The translations under genes and the position numbers were made by a program. A stretch of 64,000 nucleotides of DNA from Motacilla alba alba (taxonomy: Eukaryota; Chordata; Aves; Passeriformes; Motacillidae): positions 81,965,801 through 82,029,800 of the forward strand of contig NC_052017.1 of assembly GCF_015832195.1 (NCBI RefSeq), read 5' to 3'. Shown here one piece after another: positions 47,601 to 59,600 of this stretch. Positions within the stretch are counted from its first letter, which is position 1. Every line of letters starts with the position of its first letter. The notes below the pieces were generated by a model. That model was not told the origin of the DNA. It searched no databases and worked only from the letters and a program-made list of their open reading frames with translations.

Positions 47601-50600
47601 TGATAGATGTTCAGTGGTTTCTAGATTACTTGTTTAGCCAGTCTATGTTGTTAGTAGCCAAAATCCACTACTATTTGAAGTATGTTTGTTTATTAGGAGC
47701 AATTTAAAAGTGCATCTATCAGATGTATATTTTTCCATATTTGATTGATTGTTACTGGTACTTTATGAAACTTGATTTCCAGTTTATAACTTGAAATTAG
47801 ATGGCAATTTTTAATTGCTCATAAGTTCTCATTGATTGAAAGGAGCCATATCAGTAGGAAATTTCATTTCTGGAATGGAGTACAGAATAGAAAGGATGTA
47901 TTTCTCAACATTAATGAAATATTAAGTTGACACCAGATGTTCATTATTAGAAACAGAGCTTGTATACACAAGCTTCTTTTTGTATAAGGCGTGCTCATGT
48001 CACCATTATGCAAAAAAAAAAAGCCCTAGTGAGACATTAATTTAGAGTAGCAAAGACTATATAATAAAAAAAAAAATGTGATAAAAGCCTGTTTTGCATA
48101 GGCATTATATTGTATAGTCCTATGAAAGAAGTTGTTTTATCCCAGGCAGTTCACCTTTAAAGAGCCATTTTTATAAGTTGTTATTTGAGACCCCCACAAG
48201 CCCTGCAAAGAGCAGTGAGGCAAGGATGGCAAGGGCTGAGCAGTCCCCTGATCTTTATATCTTAGACTTAGAAATTCATTGCAGGGCTTGAGAACTCAAA
48301 GATAATCCTTCCCTTGGTTACACTTCTGAGCAGAAAGAGATGCCTTAGCTTTACTTCCAGCTCCATTTTTCCATGGGAGCAGAGAGACATATCAAAAACA
48401 AAGCTTCCATGAGTTCAAAATAGAACCAAAATAATGTGGTATATTGCCAAACCTAGAGGTATGTATCTACTTCAGAAAAAAATTCTGAATGCTTCAAAAT
48501 TCAAGAGGGTCAAGGAAATAACAAGCACCTGATTTTTTTTCTTTCTACTTTTTCTTCTGTTATTGGAAGTGTTGCATGTAATTTTTATTTTTTCCACCTA
48601 AAGATGGATTTGAATGAAGCAGAGAAAATTATTTCTAGAGCAGAAAGCCTGTACAAGCAACCATATTTCTGGAACCTTCTGCATTCACTCCCTCATCTTG
48701 AACTGAACAGCTTTTATACAGAAGATGAGTTAGTTACCATAACACAGTTTCTAAAAGTTATTCAAAAGTAAGTACTTTCACAGTCTTGAAAGTGCTCTGT
48801 TTAAAATTTTATCTACAATTCCTGTTCTTCTCACTGTCTACGTAATAAAATAAGCATCCTTTATGGTGTAAAGAGGCTAAAATTTTCTTCTCTTTACCAG
48901 ATTTTGCTTTTATAAAACTGTGTTAGGAATTTTCACCCGCACTGATTCCTTTATAGCTGTGTTTTGCATCTCTGCCAAACTCAACAGAGATGCCCTAGGA
49001 GTCTTTGATAAGCAGCTTCATGTAAGCAATGCCTGAAATTAGCCCATCACCTAATATGACTTTGAACCTTGTAATGTGCTTTGGGGGTCTTTGAGAGACA
49101 GAATATATGTAAGAAAATAATAATTTTGATCCTAATCAGATCTGAATGTGTGTATGTATGTAGCACTTAGTCAGTATCAGGAAAATTATTCAATTTTGTT
49201 TCTTAAGCCTCTTGCTTACAAAATAGCTTTAGGTTGCTTTTCATTGCAAGAAATGGAACAGTAAGAAAAACACCCCAGAGACTGTGTTCTGAATCAGGTA
49301 AAGGACAGCTGGATTCTGAGGAAGACATAGAATTAAAGCATAGACCAAGACATGTGTCAGGAATTTTCAGTAAAATAAGGTAATTTTTAGGTGTAAGTCA
49401 GATATGTATTTGCTAGGGTAGGCCGTTTGTTGTAGTGGGTTGATAGGCAATTGCTGCTGTAGTCAAATCACATAGTCATAAAGCAAGAGAAGCCCTTTGA
49501 ACCTGGGTGCCTGTGCTAGACTGGCCATGTACCTCACCAGCCTTAGGCCGTGGGGAAGCAGGGGCTCAAAGATCAAGAATGAGAAATGAGTGTTCTGTTC
49601 TGCCATCCTTTATCATCCCACTGTCTTTCCTTTTTTTTTAATTAAAAAACCCCCAAAACAAAGAAAAACAACAAAAATAGCTCTCCACCCAGATAAGAAG
49701 AATACGATGACATAACTTTTTTTCAAACTGGAAAATAAGTTTCTTTTACAATATATGGATTGTACCTATGTTGGTGCTGGATTTTAAAAATTTATTTATT
49801 TTCCCTTATGCCTAAGTAGCTTGTAACCTTATTCCAGCTTATTCTCTGAGCTATTAACATGCAAAGCTACATGGGAGTCTCAGATGTTTACATATGGGTT
49901 TTGGTGTTTTCATTTGCTTGAGGGTTTTTTAAGATTTCTGTGTCCTTCAGTGACCAAATTTACCCTTATTAATGCAATTTGGAAAGCAAACCACAAAACT
50001 CAGTGCTTGTTTCTTGACTAGTTTCATATTACTATACTACATTCTAGTGGTCCTTTCTAAGGCAGCATCAGCCAGTAGAAAGGTTCTGAATTTACATTTC
50101 CCACTTCCAGGTCTGTGCCATGTTTTGCTGTGTCCCTCAGAGGTACTTAACAGAACTTTTCACATCTATATGACCGGCTTTGGGTTTTTGTGATAGGGGT
50201 GGTTTCTTTTTTGTTTGTTTGTTTGTTTGTTTGTTTGTTTGTTTCCTTCTTTTCATGAATGTTGGAAACTGATGATCCACTCAGGAAAACTGGATTCTTA
50301 TTTGAATAATAAGAAAGGATTACTTGGTAGGAAATAACTGGTAAATTTGACACAAATGTAAAGTTATATTAACAGAGAAATTTTTTTCACAGCTAATGTA
50401 ACAGAGACTTGTTAGAAATTCAATAGATATATTTTCATCAATGCATTGTGCAATGCACTTGGTTTAACCTCTTGTGAGAATAGGTATTATGTTACTTTAA
50501 ATTTTTCTTTCCTGCAGATTGATGGGAAGTAAAATGTAAATATTCAGTGTTGATCCTGCCTTCTTGTGGAGATAACAGAGAATGTTTGTGATAGTTTTTC

Positions 50601-53600
50601 CCTTATTTTATTTTTTTAAGAGGACATTGGTCCTCTCAGGACACATTTCCTTAATGGAAATTGACTGATACTTTAACTGTTTAACTGTAAAATCTCAATT
50701 TGTGTTTTGTTCAGTTAAACTCTAATTTCATAAAAATCATCTTTTCAACAGTAAAAGAAGTGTTTTATTATTCAGTTGCTTGAAGGTTGTCTCTTTCCAG
50801 CAAGTCCTTTAGGTTTTTGGGTGTATAGAGAGCTTGAGTTTTTGTTTTATTTTCCACTTTCAGTACCTTAGCATCACTGAAGGATTTAGCTATGATGCCA
50901 CTGGGCCAAAGTTTCTATGAAGTGGTGAAAATGGCACTGAATTTGACTGCTGCATCAGTACAGGATACGAGCTTAGAAGGTAAGAAATTTACTTCAGATT
51001 TTCTTTGAACTGCCTAATAAGAATGCTGGAAATAAATGATAGTGACTGTTGGACCTTCTGCTGAGTTCCTGATGTGCAGGGACTATATTGCTGTAGTGCT
51101 AACCTACTTCTTTACTGATCTGCTTTTTAAATACTGGTACTGATTACTAAATTTTATCACCAATACTGAGTACTAAATTTTATCAGACTCTGGCAACTAT
51201 TCGATAAAAAAGTATCAGATAAGCTGGTCTAAAACATAGTGTTTAGAATGGTCATGGTTTAGCAATGAATTTTGGAGAGAGACTAAATCAATGCAAGGGA
51301 CAGTTTCTTCCATTTGATAGAAGGAGAGCAATTTTTTTGGACGTGCATTTTAAGCATTATGACTGGTTTAAGCTTCATTCTTCTGTTCTCATAAATTCTG
51401 CTGTCAGCTGAAGGGTTACATTTCTCCATCTGCTGCTGCACCATGGAATATGAGTTCAACTGGAGAAAGTAGGCTGGCCCCAGGAAAACAAGAAAAGGTC
51501 AGGAGCAAGTTTCATGGGCAAACTGAAGCACACAATGTATAGGTGCAGCTGTCTGCTTGGTGCGGAAGTCAGGCTAAGAGTAATATGCAGTCTAAATCCC
51601 ACTTCACCTGCAAAAGTGAAGGCTGATGTGAGACGAAGGTGATGTGCTGGAGCCCTTGTGCAGAGGATGAACTTGATTTCTCTGGAACTTCTGTTATTCT
51701 TCCATTGCTCTCAGTGATTCACATCCAGTCCATACACACACCTTTGCATGCCTCTGTGCAGTTCAGAATGGCACCCTACTGAGTTTGCTGGCAATTGCTA
51801 TGCAAAGGCATCCCACCATCATCATATCAACTGCCGAGATGCCATCACATTAACTGACTTTACCACTTGTGCAATCATGGGTTTTATCCTAGGTAAATTT
51901 GTGTTTGGGTGCACACATCCTGTTGTCCCCAAAAAAGCTGGGAATATGGTACTTGGATCTCAACAAGTGAGAACCACCAAGAAACAGCATGTATAAAAAG
52001 AATTAATGACATAAACATAAAAGATTACATTACATAAAAGATTTTCTTTCTTTCAGGTTTTCAATGTAATCTTTCTTTCGGGGATGTTTTATGGGATCCT
52101 CTTGCTGTGAAAGCAGAACTTGAATCCAGGTTTGGTTTTGATGGCCCTCATGTTGAGAAGCTGCTAAGTTATACAGCACAATTAACAGAGGTAAATAAGT
52201 TGAAAATTTTAGTGTCTAGCTCTTTAATATTTTTTTTATTTGTACCCTGAATGTATTTTCCTGTGTTACAGAAGCTTAGTTTTGTGAAGCAGCTATAAGG
52301 TTGTTAAACATCCTGGCTTCATTCCCATCAAATAAATGTCTAGCTTTAGCTGAAATCTCTGCACATGAAGATACTGATAGGTCTAGTTGTTTACACATGT
52401 TAATGAATGCTTCTCTGAAGTCACAACTGTGTATGGCAGAGTCCTGTGTTTATTATCCAATCCTGTAGAGAATTCTGAGGATTGCTCCACTAAGCTTTTA
52501 AACCAAATCCTTCATTTGAGTCTGTCAGGATTAGCTTGTCTGGCAGCACTTTTCATCTCATTTGCTGGACAAAGAATGCCTGTCTCTTCTGTGTGTAAAT
52601 TGAGGGAAACCAAGAGTCCTTTCTTCTCAGTTGTGCAGTCTTGATATGAATGTACTAGACTGAGTTGCTTAATCAAATATCCTAGTGATGCATCACATCT
52701 AGAAGAAAATCTCTTTCTTCAGATAGGGCATTCTAACCTATCCTCTAGACCAAAGTTGTCTGTTGTGGTGGTCTGGTTTGACTGCAGAAAACTGGAAACA
52801 ACATTTGAATTTGTGCTTAGGTCCACCGTTTCTTTAATAGAACATGTTGGTATTTATGGGAAATCTGTTTGTTCTTGGTAGAGCAGTACAGTTTAGAGTT
52901 ATACTCCCGAAGAGCTCATTGTAAAAATAGCTCATTGAAACAAATGGATAAATTATTAAAAAACCCCTTGACTTTTGAATGGCCTTTTAATGAAATATCA
53001 GTGATGGCCTGTTTGATCAGATGAACTGCATACAACTGGAGCTTGGTAGCTGTGGTTGACTGTGAAATCCCAGACTACTCCCTTGGTAACTATTTAAACT
53101 AATATCTCAATATTTTGTACTTGTGTTAGAACATTGAAGGCATTCAAAAACTATGAAAGCAAATATGCAAGCCTGGATAATATTTGCTTGGAGCACTTCA
53201 ATTTTGTACATAGTGCCCCATTTTGTTTGGTGTCAAAACACCTGCAAAACTTTTTATGAATTCTCTGGTCAAAGTTGAAAGGAGCAAGGATGTAGCATCT
53301 CAGAAAGGCAATACCAGAATTAAAATGTGTGGCATTATTTTTGTAAGCTTTAATAATTATAGGCTTGGGAATATTTAATTATTCATCAAATTTATTGGCT
53401 TGGGAATATTAAATCATTCATCACAGAATTTAAAAATTAGTCTACTACTAGGAAAAAATTTTGTTCTCTTGGCCACTCTCTTGAAACCCACCAACCTCAA
53501 TTTAAAACTAGTCTGCTGCATGTAATCACTGGTTGAGATGCATCATTACACTAAGTGCTTTTTATATCAGTAACCTTTATACTTGTGAACTTGTTTCAAT

Positions 53601-56600
53601 ATAGTTCTTCTACTGTAGGGGTACTACAGTAGCCCTATCATAGTCAAGTTAGTTCAGCACCAGCCTGCAAATTACTGTAGAAGTAGCAACACAAGTGTAG
53701 CTACAAGGGGAAAATTCCTTGCCTATACAAATCTCATCATTCTGCCTGCTGTATGAACACCTTAATGGGGCCACTGGTATTTTATATAGCAGCCTGCATG
53801 TGGAGTACTTTGAAGTATGTGCCCAGGAATGTGAGTCTGGGTTAAATGGGCTTTGTTCTTGCTGAAGAGGCTATGTGTTATTCTTATATTCACTAGATGA
53901 GTAAGTTGATAGGAGAGCTAACACTCAGCAATGCTCTTGAAATACTCATCAATTCCTTGTGTCGTTGCCAGATTCCCACAGGAGAGACACTGGAGCAGTT
54001 TGTGTGCTCTGCTCTGGCTGTTGTCCCAGAAGATGAAGCATACAAGGAGAATAATGAAAAGGGCTGTAATTCTGCACAGCATGAGGTCAAATTGTATCTT
54101 GTTCATGCTGTCAGCAAGTTCAAACTCTATGCACAGGTAACTTTATTAAGTTGATAGCTTGAATTCCTAGTTTTTTGCATGTAGCTTTTCAGCAGTAACT
54201 CAGTTAAAAGATCTAAGTTATTTATAAAATTGTTTTAATGAACTTTCTTGCTAATAAAAGGAAATAATCCTTATAAAGAATCATTACAGTGGAAGTATAA
54301 TCTATCATATGTCCATTTAATCAGATTTTCTCATTAATGGAGATTCAGATTTGAAATGTAATAGGGAACGTCATGAAATATACTGCAATGCAGAGACCTG
54401 TCAGAGGATATTGTTTACTGTTCCACCTGAGACTGAATGTTGAACAAAACTGAAAATTGACTAGACACCTACACTGATATATAATTAATTTATTTATTTT
54501 CCCTCCTCACTGTCTCTGGCAATGGTGGCTGAAGCAAGATAAAAGTAAACCTCCAGTAGAGCATCTTAAAATTCTGATTTGGCAGAATAGCTTGCCATGC
54601 ATTCTCTGTAATGACATATGTGTAGTTTCATGGGCAAAAGAATGAAATATTCAGATGTTTCCTAAGAAAAACACCTACCTACCTTAACACTGGCTTGTTT
54701 TTATACTTAAGCATCGTATTTTTCTCCATTAAAAAAAGAAGACTCATGTATCAAGCTGCTCTGGAGATGTTTGTGATATTATGTAAAGAAAACATGTAGA
54801 GCTTCCTGTGTATTTCCTCAAAAATATAATCTTGGAGGTTTCCCTGCTGTATGATGAAGTATGAAGTAGGAGGTAATAATTCAATGTGACTGCCAAAACT
54901 AATGCACTAATTTCCATGTAGGAAGATCCAGTAATAATTTCAGTCATGATTTTAAAACTCTTTGCATGGGTTGACATTCTTATTATGGGAACCAGAAATA
55001 CTGTAAGCTGCTGGCCACTGTGAATTATCTTGGTGAACAGAATATCTCAGAGTAAATCAGCTATATTCACTTGACATTTAAAAGAAAGATAATGGTGAAG
55101 GAAAGGAGAGCACTCAGTAGTTTTGGCATGACCTTTTTATTCTTATTTCTGGGCTACACATTGGGAGCATGCAGGCTTCTTCATCATCTCTGCATTATGG
55201 GACTCCAAAAATGTTAAGGCAGCTATCTTCCATCAAATTGGCAGAGTAGGCAGAAGTCTGGTGAAAGAAGCCTGAGTAATCACCTGTGGAGGTCAGCTTT
55301 TGGTTGATTTCAGCCTCAGTCCATCTTTTTTCCATTCTTGGGACTTTAGGCAAGGTCAGCACCACAGAGGATGTCAGTTGTTTGTGTGCTGTACCCATTA
55401 CATTGCCAACTTGCATGTCAGTCAAAACTGTATTGAAGAGCAACCTTTGTCACATCAGTCATTTCAGAGTCTAGACAGGTTGTAAGGGAGAAATTTTGGT
55501 ATAATTGTTTGTGTGGCTTTTTTTAAGACATGCAAATTCTGTGTACTGCCTAAGTAAGAAAGCTTTGATTAATGAGATGTTCTGTTTTGTATTCAATCCA
55601 CTAGGTACTTGAGCAATGGCTCGACAGCAGCAGTCTCTCTCAGAATTTCCTTTTGGAACTTAGAAGAATCATGGCTGATTTAATGTCTCAATTTATAGAT
55701 GACAGGGAAGACAGGAAACTTTTTTCAGAGATAAATACCATGATCCAGCAATGGAATAAGAAATCAGATGCCTATTTTTCAGAAGGATATGTTTCATCTC
55801 ATTGGTAAGTTATACTTATCTTTATGAAACTTTTCATATAAAATTAGATCAACCTGAATATTAATTTTGCTTTGTATTTAATTGATTTCTGCTTTTGTCT
55901 GTTTTGTGATTTTTTTTTTATTCTGTAGTTCAAAATCCTGTGTACAGTCAAATAATTGTGCTGATGCTAACATATTCTGGAAAAGAAATTAAGCTGGTGC
56001 TTCAGAATATAGCTTCCTACAGGTTTAGCAGAGGACATGACTACTATATGATCAGGACTCACAGGAATCTGCAGCTGAATTTGTTATCTTGTTCTGCAAA
56101 CAAAGTTGAATTCCCACAAGCACTTGGTGTGACTCAGTAATACTTCTCATGTATAGTAAGTCCAGGGCATGTGAAATATTTAGAATTTTAATTGTAGAGA
56201 TCAGCTCAGTTTTGCAGGAGATCTTGTAACAGATGCCTTCAACAGCTACAGCCTATGGAAAACAGAATTTTAAATACATAGAATTAGTTGTACATATGTA
56301 ATTTGCAATCTCATCCAGGGCACACTGAGTCTGTGATTTCTTTCGATGTTTTTGAGCTTTCCTTACAGTTTCAAGTTCTCTGTTTGGTTCATGACTTAAT
56401 GCAAATGTAAACACTTTATGTGAAGATTTGGCTGTAAACCCTGTACTTATTTAGAATGATATTTTTTTGTCAAGCTGTTTAAGTATTCCTGATCTGGAAG
56501 GTTCTACAGAGAAGTTAAGCTGTACATAAAGGGAGTTAATGTTTGTCAGAGTTGGCAGAGGCTCAAGAAAGGTCCACGGCAGAGCACAATAATTGATACT

Positions 56601-59600
56601 TCTCTCTTTATAACGGCACACTAGATGACTTTTGTCGCTTCTGGGAGTTATAATATTGGCCTCAGTTTCTTGTTGCTTGTAATTACTTGTTCATATCAAG
56701 CACTATAACTGGAGGAGATATGATTATGTTATACAAGTCAACAGCTGAGAATACATTTGAAAGAAACAATCCATTATCAACTAGTAAGAAAGAGATTGCA
56801 GTCAAATTGTTTAAAAATTTAGTAGGGTGTTTTGAAATTTGGTTCTAATTTATAAAAGGAAACTGCTGTGCTGCTGCAGTTGTAAACAACAACAAAGTAT
56901 TTTTTTAGCAGTTTTTTCCTTTTGTTTGCAGCCCACAATATTTTTTGTTCTCTACTTCGGTTTGCAGTCTGGAGAGAATGAAAATATATTTAAGGAGAAG
57001 ATATTTTCAGCTTAAGGCCTTTATATTCAAAGACTCTTTTTTCTATGCACCTCCTCTTGACCAGTCTTACAGAGCTAGTAGTTGTTTTTTCTTTCGATAA
57101 ATAATACTGACACAGTAGAAACATCAGTGGATGCTTTCCAGTTTTCACTATGATTTCATTTTTTGTAGATATTAAAATAGCAGTGTTCAGCTACCAGGCA
57201 GTCAATTAGAATGTTTTAACTTTCAAAAAATATGAGAAAACAAAAAATTCTTTAGAATTCATAGAAAATTAGAAGTTTTTATCAATTTTATTAATACATT
57301 CTTTTCTGTTAAATAGTTAGTCTGTGGAACATAGTCTTTGTTCTTTTCAGCAGCTGAAAATGTGATGTACTCAAGGGTGTTGGACTCTTTGTGGCTTGCA
57401 AGTTGGATTATAAATACTGATAAATGCACAGTTCTTTAACTGCTGTCTACATTCAGGTTTTGATTTGAATGAGGTTGTGACTTTCCAGTAGGGGTTTTTT
57501 TTCCACATTTTTTGAAACCCAAAACAATTGTCAAGTTTTGCTAATTCAGATTTTGTGGTGATTAATTTGTGACTGCTATTTAAATTATATTTTGAATTTT
57601 CTTGAATTAAGTAAATAAACCTAGATTCTAAAATTTAAATAACATATAGTTAAAAATTCTTGGCTGCCTGCTAGGTAACTAAAAAGAAAAAACCTTACAA
57701 TTAATTTTTCAGGATTTTGACATCTTTCAAAGAGTTTTTGAAGACAGAAGAAAACTTAAGGACTTCTGGTGAAAACAAAATGGATCATCTTTTTCACCTT
57801 GCTGAAGTCATAGAAAAAATTATAATGTTTGATTTCTCAGATTCTACAAACAAGTCTCTAATTGAAAATGCCTTGAATAATGCAATTATATGGATAAAAA
57901 ATTTTGCTGAGGGTGAGGAATCTGCCACCAATTTCTCACTTGCAGTTTCTGAACTCCATAATGACCTACAAAAAAGTTTCCCACCTCTTCAGAGCATCTG
58001 GACAAAAAAGAGGGCAGAACTTTTCTGGCATATAGTGGAAATTCTATTCCATGAACTAGATTCTAGGCTTTCTCTCTTGAGTCAAGTAGAAGAGGAAGAG
58101 GTAATTGAGACCTTATCTAGAATTTTATTTTCCATTACAGAACATAAAATCTATAACAGAAGTATGGTGTTGCTCAAAAAGATTCTGACTGATTGGCCAG
58201 ATTTAAATATTGCTGCTTTGGACCGTTTAAAACATTTTAGTGGACATTTCCAAAGAAATCTCTATGAAGTTGGATCATTGTCTGGTGATCATGTCAATGT
58301 CTCATTTAGCACAATTCCTGGAGTGAATAATACCTCCTCTTTATTACTCTCCAATGCAACCTTTATGTATAAGGTACAAGAATTAGGAGAAATTGTGCAT
58401 GATTTCCTCAAAAATATCCAAAAATTAAACAGTACTATTGTGGCCTCACTTGTTCCAAAAATTTTCTCTCTGTACCAGAATGATGATCTGGTTTTAAATA
58501 TTAAGAGCAATAACACTCTGTTAAAACTTCTTTATGAGACTTCAAAAAGTATGTCATCTTTTCAAGTATGGCATGATCTGCAAAATAAGGAACTAGTTTT
58601 TGATTTTCTGTTTGAAACTTTTGATCTTCTCTGGAACCTCACCAGTAAGTCTCTCTGTGAAAAACTACTATTAATTTACAACTATACAGAGTTTCAGGCA
58701 CAGTTTCTTGCACAGAATGGAAAAAAAGATGTACAAATTATTTATGATACTCTGAGCAGCCTTAAAACTTTATTTATAGATGAAGAGCTCCAAACAGCTG
58801 TCTTATGTTATTTGGAAGAGTTTCTTGATCTGCCTCCAGAATGCCTGGTAAATGATGGGTGCACTGATTTCTATCTAGCAAACGTGAGTTCAGTAGAATA
58901 TTCAGCAGAGGTTTATGACTTACTTCTGCTTCCACTGGACAGTATCCTGTCTGATGTAACAAACTGGGGAGATAAGGTAAGTGTGCCTTCTGCTTTGCAC
59001 TGCACTTTTACATGGCTTCAGGCGTGGACAGAGATTTTTGAAGAAGCATCGGAAATCTTAAATTTGAATTCAACTTGGTTTGTCTGCCTAAGAGATGATT
59101 TGGAGTATCTCTCTGAAAACCTTTTAAATGTAACTCAAGATGAACTGTGCAATAATACAGCTATGGCTATTGTTGAAGCTACAGGAGCAGCAATGAAGCT
59201 TTTAAAAGTTGTATTTCAGGAACATGGCAATTTAAATGACTTGAAAGATTTTGAGGCTTTCCTTGTTAATCTTCAAAGGGTAATTAACACTACATTTGAA
59301 GTCACAAACTTGCTTAAAGATAGCAGTTCAGAAAGTATTTTAGAGACAATAGGAGCTGTGATAACTAAAATGCAGAAATCTATACTGAAGATTGTTAATG
59401 AAGAGTTTTTGAATTCTTGGCTTGATGCTTTCATCTCAGGAGGATCTGAGGGAGAAGATAAGGGCACTGGTGTATTTTCCATTGAAAATTCCCTTTCTAC
59501 TATTCTTAAGCTCTCCCAAGGGGAACTTGAAATTATTCTCACTGAGATAAATGACACATCTGCTTTTTTAAAAAGTGTACCTCGAGACAAATATATGGCT

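Noticed and set aside
53897..53971. Extension of ABCA13 exon 9 back to an ATG at 53897
   Set aside because: Frame is open and an AG lies just before it, but human similarity begins at IPT after the better acceptor at 53971; the extra 25 residues match nothing.
57717..57719. Apparent translation start of the 1,570-codon frame
   Set aside because: The triplet is TTG in the middle of an exon that begins at 57713. Splicing to the exon ending at 55804 gives continuous coding, so it is not a start.
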